A stretch of 9,726 bases of DNA, taken from contig CAYWXH010000067.1 of NCBI GenBank assembly GCA_964462295.1, positions 1-9,726 on the forward strand, given 5' to 3'. Below the pieces are notes generated by a model. It was given only the letters and a program-made list of their open reading frames with translations. It searched no databases and was not told where the DNA came from. This DNA comes from JALVIU01 sp964462295. GTDB lineage: Bacteria > Atribacterota > JALVIU01. A program made the position numbers and the translations under genes. Shown one piece after another: positions 7,359-9,726 of this stretch (position 1 is its first letter; every line of letters starts with the position of its first letter).

Positions 7359-8234
7359 CTATCCTACAGAGTAGGTGATCCTCTTTTCAAATACCCCAAA
7401 TATAATAAGTACTAATAAGAGTAAAAAGAGGATCATAATAGTTGTAAGTGCAGATGCCATTCCTATATTCCAAAATTTAAATGCATACTCATATGTGTAA
7501 TAGATAAGCACATTTGAACTATACCCAGGTCCACCTTCGGTCATAAGATAGACTTGAGTAAATACTTTGAAGGATTGAATAATTGATATGATAAAAACAA
7601 AGATATTTGTAGGCCCTATAAGTGGCCATGTTACATAAAGATGTTTCTTAAACCAACCTGCACCCTCTATAGTTGCCTCTTCATAGAGATAATCAGGGAT
7701 ATTTTGGAGCCCTGCAAGATAGATAAGCATAAAATACCCTACATTTTTCCATATAGCCATAATGATAAGTGCAAGGAGTGAATACCGTGCATCACCTAAC
7801 CATCCTATATTTGGAATACCAAAAAGACCCAAAAATTTATCAATAATCCCTAAATCAGGGTCATACATAAACACCCAAACCATGGCAGCTGCTGTCATAG
7901 GGATAAGCAAAGGGTAAAAAAGACCAAGCTCAAAAAGTGCCTTAAATTTTTTTGTTTCATTTATAAGAATGGCAAAGAAAAGCCCTAAAAGCATCGTAGT
8001 GGGGATAACGCCTATGCCATAGATAATATTATTTTTCAACACCTGCCAAAAGACGGGGTTACTAAAGAGTTTTATATAATTTTTAATCCCTATAAACACA
8101 GGTTTTGGGGAGAGCATATTAAATCTGGTAAGACTGTATTTTATAGAAATAAAAATAGGATAATATGTAAAGATAGCCAAAAAAATAAGAGATGGTAGGA
8201 GAAATAATAGTAAAAACCTTGTTTTGGCAGACAT
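7359..8234 (-). CDS. ABC sugar/glycerol-phosphate transporter permease, UgpA/MalF type
   Basis: First of the two membrane subunits of the importer; pairs with the UgpE/MalG-type protein to form the channel. 291 residues with six predicted helices, at about 7-32, 68-91, 101-124, 152-176, 206-231 and 262-282. The EAA loop is at about 185-208 (EEATIEGAGW then WPLIGP), and the TEGGPGYSSNVL segment at 232-243 is typical of UgpA/LacF/MalF-like permeases. The short length, without the long MalF periplasmic insertion, fits the UgpA side of the family. ATG 8234 is preceded by AGGAGG at good spacing. No ATP-binding subunit is encoded beside it, so a shared MsmX/UgpC-like ATPase elsewhere in the genome is expected. 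Confidence 0.94.
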   Translation of the reverse strand: MSAKTRFLLLFLLPSLIFLAIFTYYPIFISIKYSLTRFNMLSPKPVFIGIKNYIKLFSNPVFWQVLKNNIIYGIGVIPTTMLLGLFFAILINETKKFKALFELGLFYPLLIPMTAAAMVWVFMYDPDLGIIDKFLGLFGIPNIGWLGDARYSLLALIIMAIWKNVGYFMLIYLAGLQNIPDYLYEEATIEGAGWFKKHLYVTWPLIGPTNIFVFIISIIQSFKVFTQVYLMTEGGPGYSSNVLIYYTYEYAFKFWNIGMASALTTIMILFLLLLVLIIFGVFEKRITYSVG

Positions 8235-8252
8235 ATGTTCCTCCTAGTATTG

Positions 8253-8282
8253 TAAAGGGGTGGCAGAACTACCACCCCTTTA
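8253..8282 (-). terminator. Intercistronic hairpin between binding protein and permease genes
   Basis: A perfect 11-bp stem (TAAAGGGGTGG with CCACCCCTTTA, 8-nt loop) fills most of the 60-bp gap after the binding-protein stop. The T run after the stem is only three bases long, so complete termination is unlikely. Its role is more probably partial attenuation and protection of the upstream mRNA end, giving more binding protein than permease, as is known for other binding-protein operons (for example malE-malF). Confidence 0.62.
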
Positions 8283-8294
8283 TTTAGTTATATT

Positions 8295-9587
8295 TTATTG
8301 TTGATAGGCATCAAGGATTTCTTGTACCCTTTTTTGCATGTCATCCAATGCCGCTTTTGGTGCCTTTTTCCCAAGCATTACGGCATCAAGATTTGTTGTC
8401 ATTATCTTTCTTATTTCTTGGAAGTTTGTTGCCATTACCTTTGGATATGAGTATTTGAGTTGTTTTGCAGCAATCATGGCATTTGGATACTTTTCAAGAT
8501 ATGCCTTCATTTCAGGAAGTTCTAACCCTTTTTTGTTTATACATACATATCCGGATTCTCTGCTCCAATATGCAGCATTTTTAGGATTTGTCATAAATTT
8601 TATAAATTTCCATGCAGCATCTTGGTGAGATTTTGGTATCTTTTTAAAGATGTGGAAGTCTCCACCACCTACAGGTGTCCCATATTGAAGGTTTTTGGGC
8701 ATAAATGCTACTCCAAAATTGAATTTTGACATCTTTCTAATAGTGGGAAGTCCACCTGTAGAATAGTACATCATGGCGGCCTTTCCTGCCATAAAGTCTG
8801 TAGGTGTCATATTCCAGGGTCTAAGTGGAGGACTTACTTTGTATTTGTTTGTAAGATCATGCCAAAGTACAAGGGGTTCTAATACATCTATAGAGTTAAA
8901 GTTTGCCTTTTTTGCATCTTCACTTATAAGATAGGAACCATTTTGTCTTACAAATGCCTCGAAAATCCAATCATTCCACCCACCTGGAAGAATAAGCCCA
9001 TAGACCTCTGTCTTATCACCTTTTCTCTCTGTGAGGACTTTTGCATATTCTGCCAATTCATACCATGTTCTTGGCGCCCTGTCTGGGCTAAGGCCTCTTG
9101 CTATAAGCTCCTTTGCATGTTTTTTAAAGAGGTCTTTATTCCAGTAAAATACTGGGGTACTTCTCTGGAATGGAAATCCCCAAATTTTGCCTTTTGCCCT
9201 TGCATTTCCGAAGAATGCAGGGAAGTAATTGTCCAAAAATGCCTGTCCACCTTCTTGTTCTATATATTTATCCAATGGAATAATGGAATCCATGGCCAGT
9301 AGGGTGTAAAGTTCTGAGATCTCTACTATGGCGATATCAGGGGGATTGCCACTCATTACCGCAGCCTGTACCTTTTGCATAGTATTGTTGTAATTGCCGC
9401 AATATACAGGCTCTACCTTTATGCCAGGATTTTGTTTGTTAAATTCTGCGACCATATGATTCATTACACGGGCAAGTGGACCTGTTACTCCCACAACATA
9501 GTAGAATTTAAGTGTGATCTGCTCAGAAAATGCAACTGATGTAAAAAGAAGGCTAAAAATTAAAATAGTTAAAAATATTTTACGCAT
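8295..9587 (-). CDS. UgpB-like periplasmic substrate-binding protein of an ABC importer
   Basis: 430 residues; a cluster B/family 1 extracellular binding protein that delivers solute to the two permeases. The signal peptide is about 1-21 (MRKIFLTILIFSLLFTSVAF, then S, cleavage before EQ) with no lipobox cysteine, so it is probably free in a periplasm. Side by side from memory with E. coli UgpB, these blocks match: GNYNNTM (64-70, UgpB GNYEQNL), STPVFYWNKDLFKK (143-156, UgpB STPVLYYNKDAFKK), PRTWYELAEYAKVL (172-185), GGWNDWI (202-208, keeping both tryptophans of the UgpB ligand pocket), STGGLPTIRKMSKFNFGV (276-293), GGGD (307-310), and an IR pair (R393) in the C-terminal helix. A sn-glycerol-3-phosphate or glycerophosphodiester ligand is thus plausible, but other family 1 sugar binders remain possible. 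I chose ATG 9587 because GGGAGGGG sits just upstream; an ATG 12 codons earlier has no ribosome-binding site and would bury the signal peptide. Confidence 0.93.
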   Translation of the reverse strand: MRKIFLTILIFSLLFTSVAFSEQITLKFYYVVGVTGPLARVMNHMVAEFNKQNPGIKVEPVYCGNYNNTMQKVQAAVMSGNPPDIAIVEISELYTLLAMDSIIPLDKYIEQEGGQAFLDNYFPAFFGNARAKGKIWGFPFQRSTPVFYWNKDLFKKHAKELIARGLSPDRAPRTWYELAEYAKVLTERKGDKTEVYGLILPGGWNDWIFEAFVRQNGSYLISEDAKKANFNSIDVLEPLVLWHDLTNKYKVSPPLRPWNMTPTDFMAGKAAMMYYSTGGLPTIRKMSKFNFGVAFMPKNLQYGTPVGGGDFHIFKKIPKSHQDAAWKFIKFMTNPKNAAYWSRESGYVCINKKGLELPEMKAYLEKYPNAMIAAKQLKYSYPKVMATNFQEIRKIMTTNLDAVMLGKKAPKAALDDMQKRVQEILDAYQQ

Positions 9588-9627
9588 TATTACCCCTCCC
9601 TTTTTTATTTTTTGTATCTGCAACTAA

Positions 9628-9637
9628 CAAATATTTG
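9628..9637. repeat. 10-bp perfect palindrome in the transporter leader
   Basis: CAAATATTTG lies in the untranslated leader about 40 bp upstream of the binding-protein start. It could be half of a regulatory site or chance in AT-rich DNA. Confidence 0.25.
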
Positions 9638-9655
9638 GTTTAATATCACCCCCTT

Positions 9656-9680
9656 TAATAATTTTTAACATAAATTATTA
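9656..9680. promoter_or_regulatory. Inverted repeat overlapping the -10 region, operator candidate
   Basis: A perfect 9-bp inverted repeat (TAATAATTT and AAATTATTA, 7-bp spacer) begins inside the -10 hexamer and covers the predicted transcription start. This is a classic repressor position. It could also form a weak hairpin at the very 5' end of the mRNA. The arms are all A/T, so chance similarity is a real alternative. Confidence 0.42.
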
Positions 9681-9704
9681 TAGCACATCTTAAATTTTAG
9701 TCAA
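9677..9704 (-). promoter_or_regulatory. Sigma-70 type promoter of the transport operon
   Basis: On the minus strand TTGACT (9704-9699, 5/6 match) is followed after 16 bp by a perfect TATAAT (9682-9677). Transcription would begin near 9670, giving a leader of about 80 nt before the binding-protein ATG at 9587. The three downstream genes have no comparable promoter and gaps of 60 bp or less, so they are probably read from here. Confidence 0.75.
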
Positions 9705-9726
9705 TGCTATGGGGGATATTTTTATA

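Noticed and set aside
8338..9302. Plus-strand open frames inside the binding-protein gene
   Set aside because: They are antisense shadows of a gene whose family is certain.
9588..9623. Earlier ATG at 9623 for the binding protein
   Set aside because: No ribosome-binding site lies before it, and it would place 12 charged residues ahead of a clear signal peptide. GGGAGGGG before 9587 marks the real start.

Overview
The window is AT-rich DNA (GC roughly one third by eye). Every gene I can support lies on the minus strand, so transcription runs from high to low coordinates. Isoleucine is mostly ATA and arginine mostly AGA/AGG. The solute-binding protein has a cleavable signal peptide without a lipobox cysteine. 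Together these suggest a low-GC, possibly thermophilic, diderm-type bacterium (Thermotogota, Dictyoglomota, Caldisericota or Aquificota style). This is inference; no marker gene fixes the taxon.

Right part (9704 down to 4120): an ABC uptake operon. A near-consensus promoter (TTGACT-16-TATAAT), whose -10 overlaps a perfect 9-bp inverted repeat, precedes a UgpB-like periplasmic binding protein. Next come a strong intercistronic hairpin and two binding-protein-dependent permeases with clear EAA loops. The last gene, translationally coupled through TAATG, encodes an 800-residue cytoplasmic protein whose C-terminal 300 or so residues form a phosphodiester glycosidase domain (NAGPA/DUF2233, PF09992). 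The order resembles E. coli ugpBAE(C)Q, with this enzyme in place of the glycerophosphodiesterase UgpQ. The ATPase subunit is absent. The simplest reading is import of a phosphodiester-linked glycoside or glycerophosphodiester and its cleavage in the cytoplasm.

Middle (4119 to 2494): a 411-bp intergenic region holds a near-consensus promoter (TTGACA-16-TATACT) and a leader of about 150 nt rich in small, partly competing hairpins. The last of these covers the ribosome-binding site of a c-di-GMP phosphodiesterase (EAL) fused to a C-terminal bacteriohemerythrin. All EAL catalytic residues and all seven di-iron ligands are present, so the protein looks like an oxygen- or redox-responsive c-di-GMP hydrolase.

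Left part (2365 to 1): a broken gene for a small membrane protein with a C-terminal Hpt-like domain, interrupted by two frameshifts (one at a C6 tract), and then a methyl-accepting chemotaxis protein that runs off the left edge with 594 residues visible. The left half is therefore a signalling neighbourhood and the right half a solute-uptake operon. Nothing in the sequence directly joins the two. I see no rRNA, tRNA, CRISPR array or transposase.
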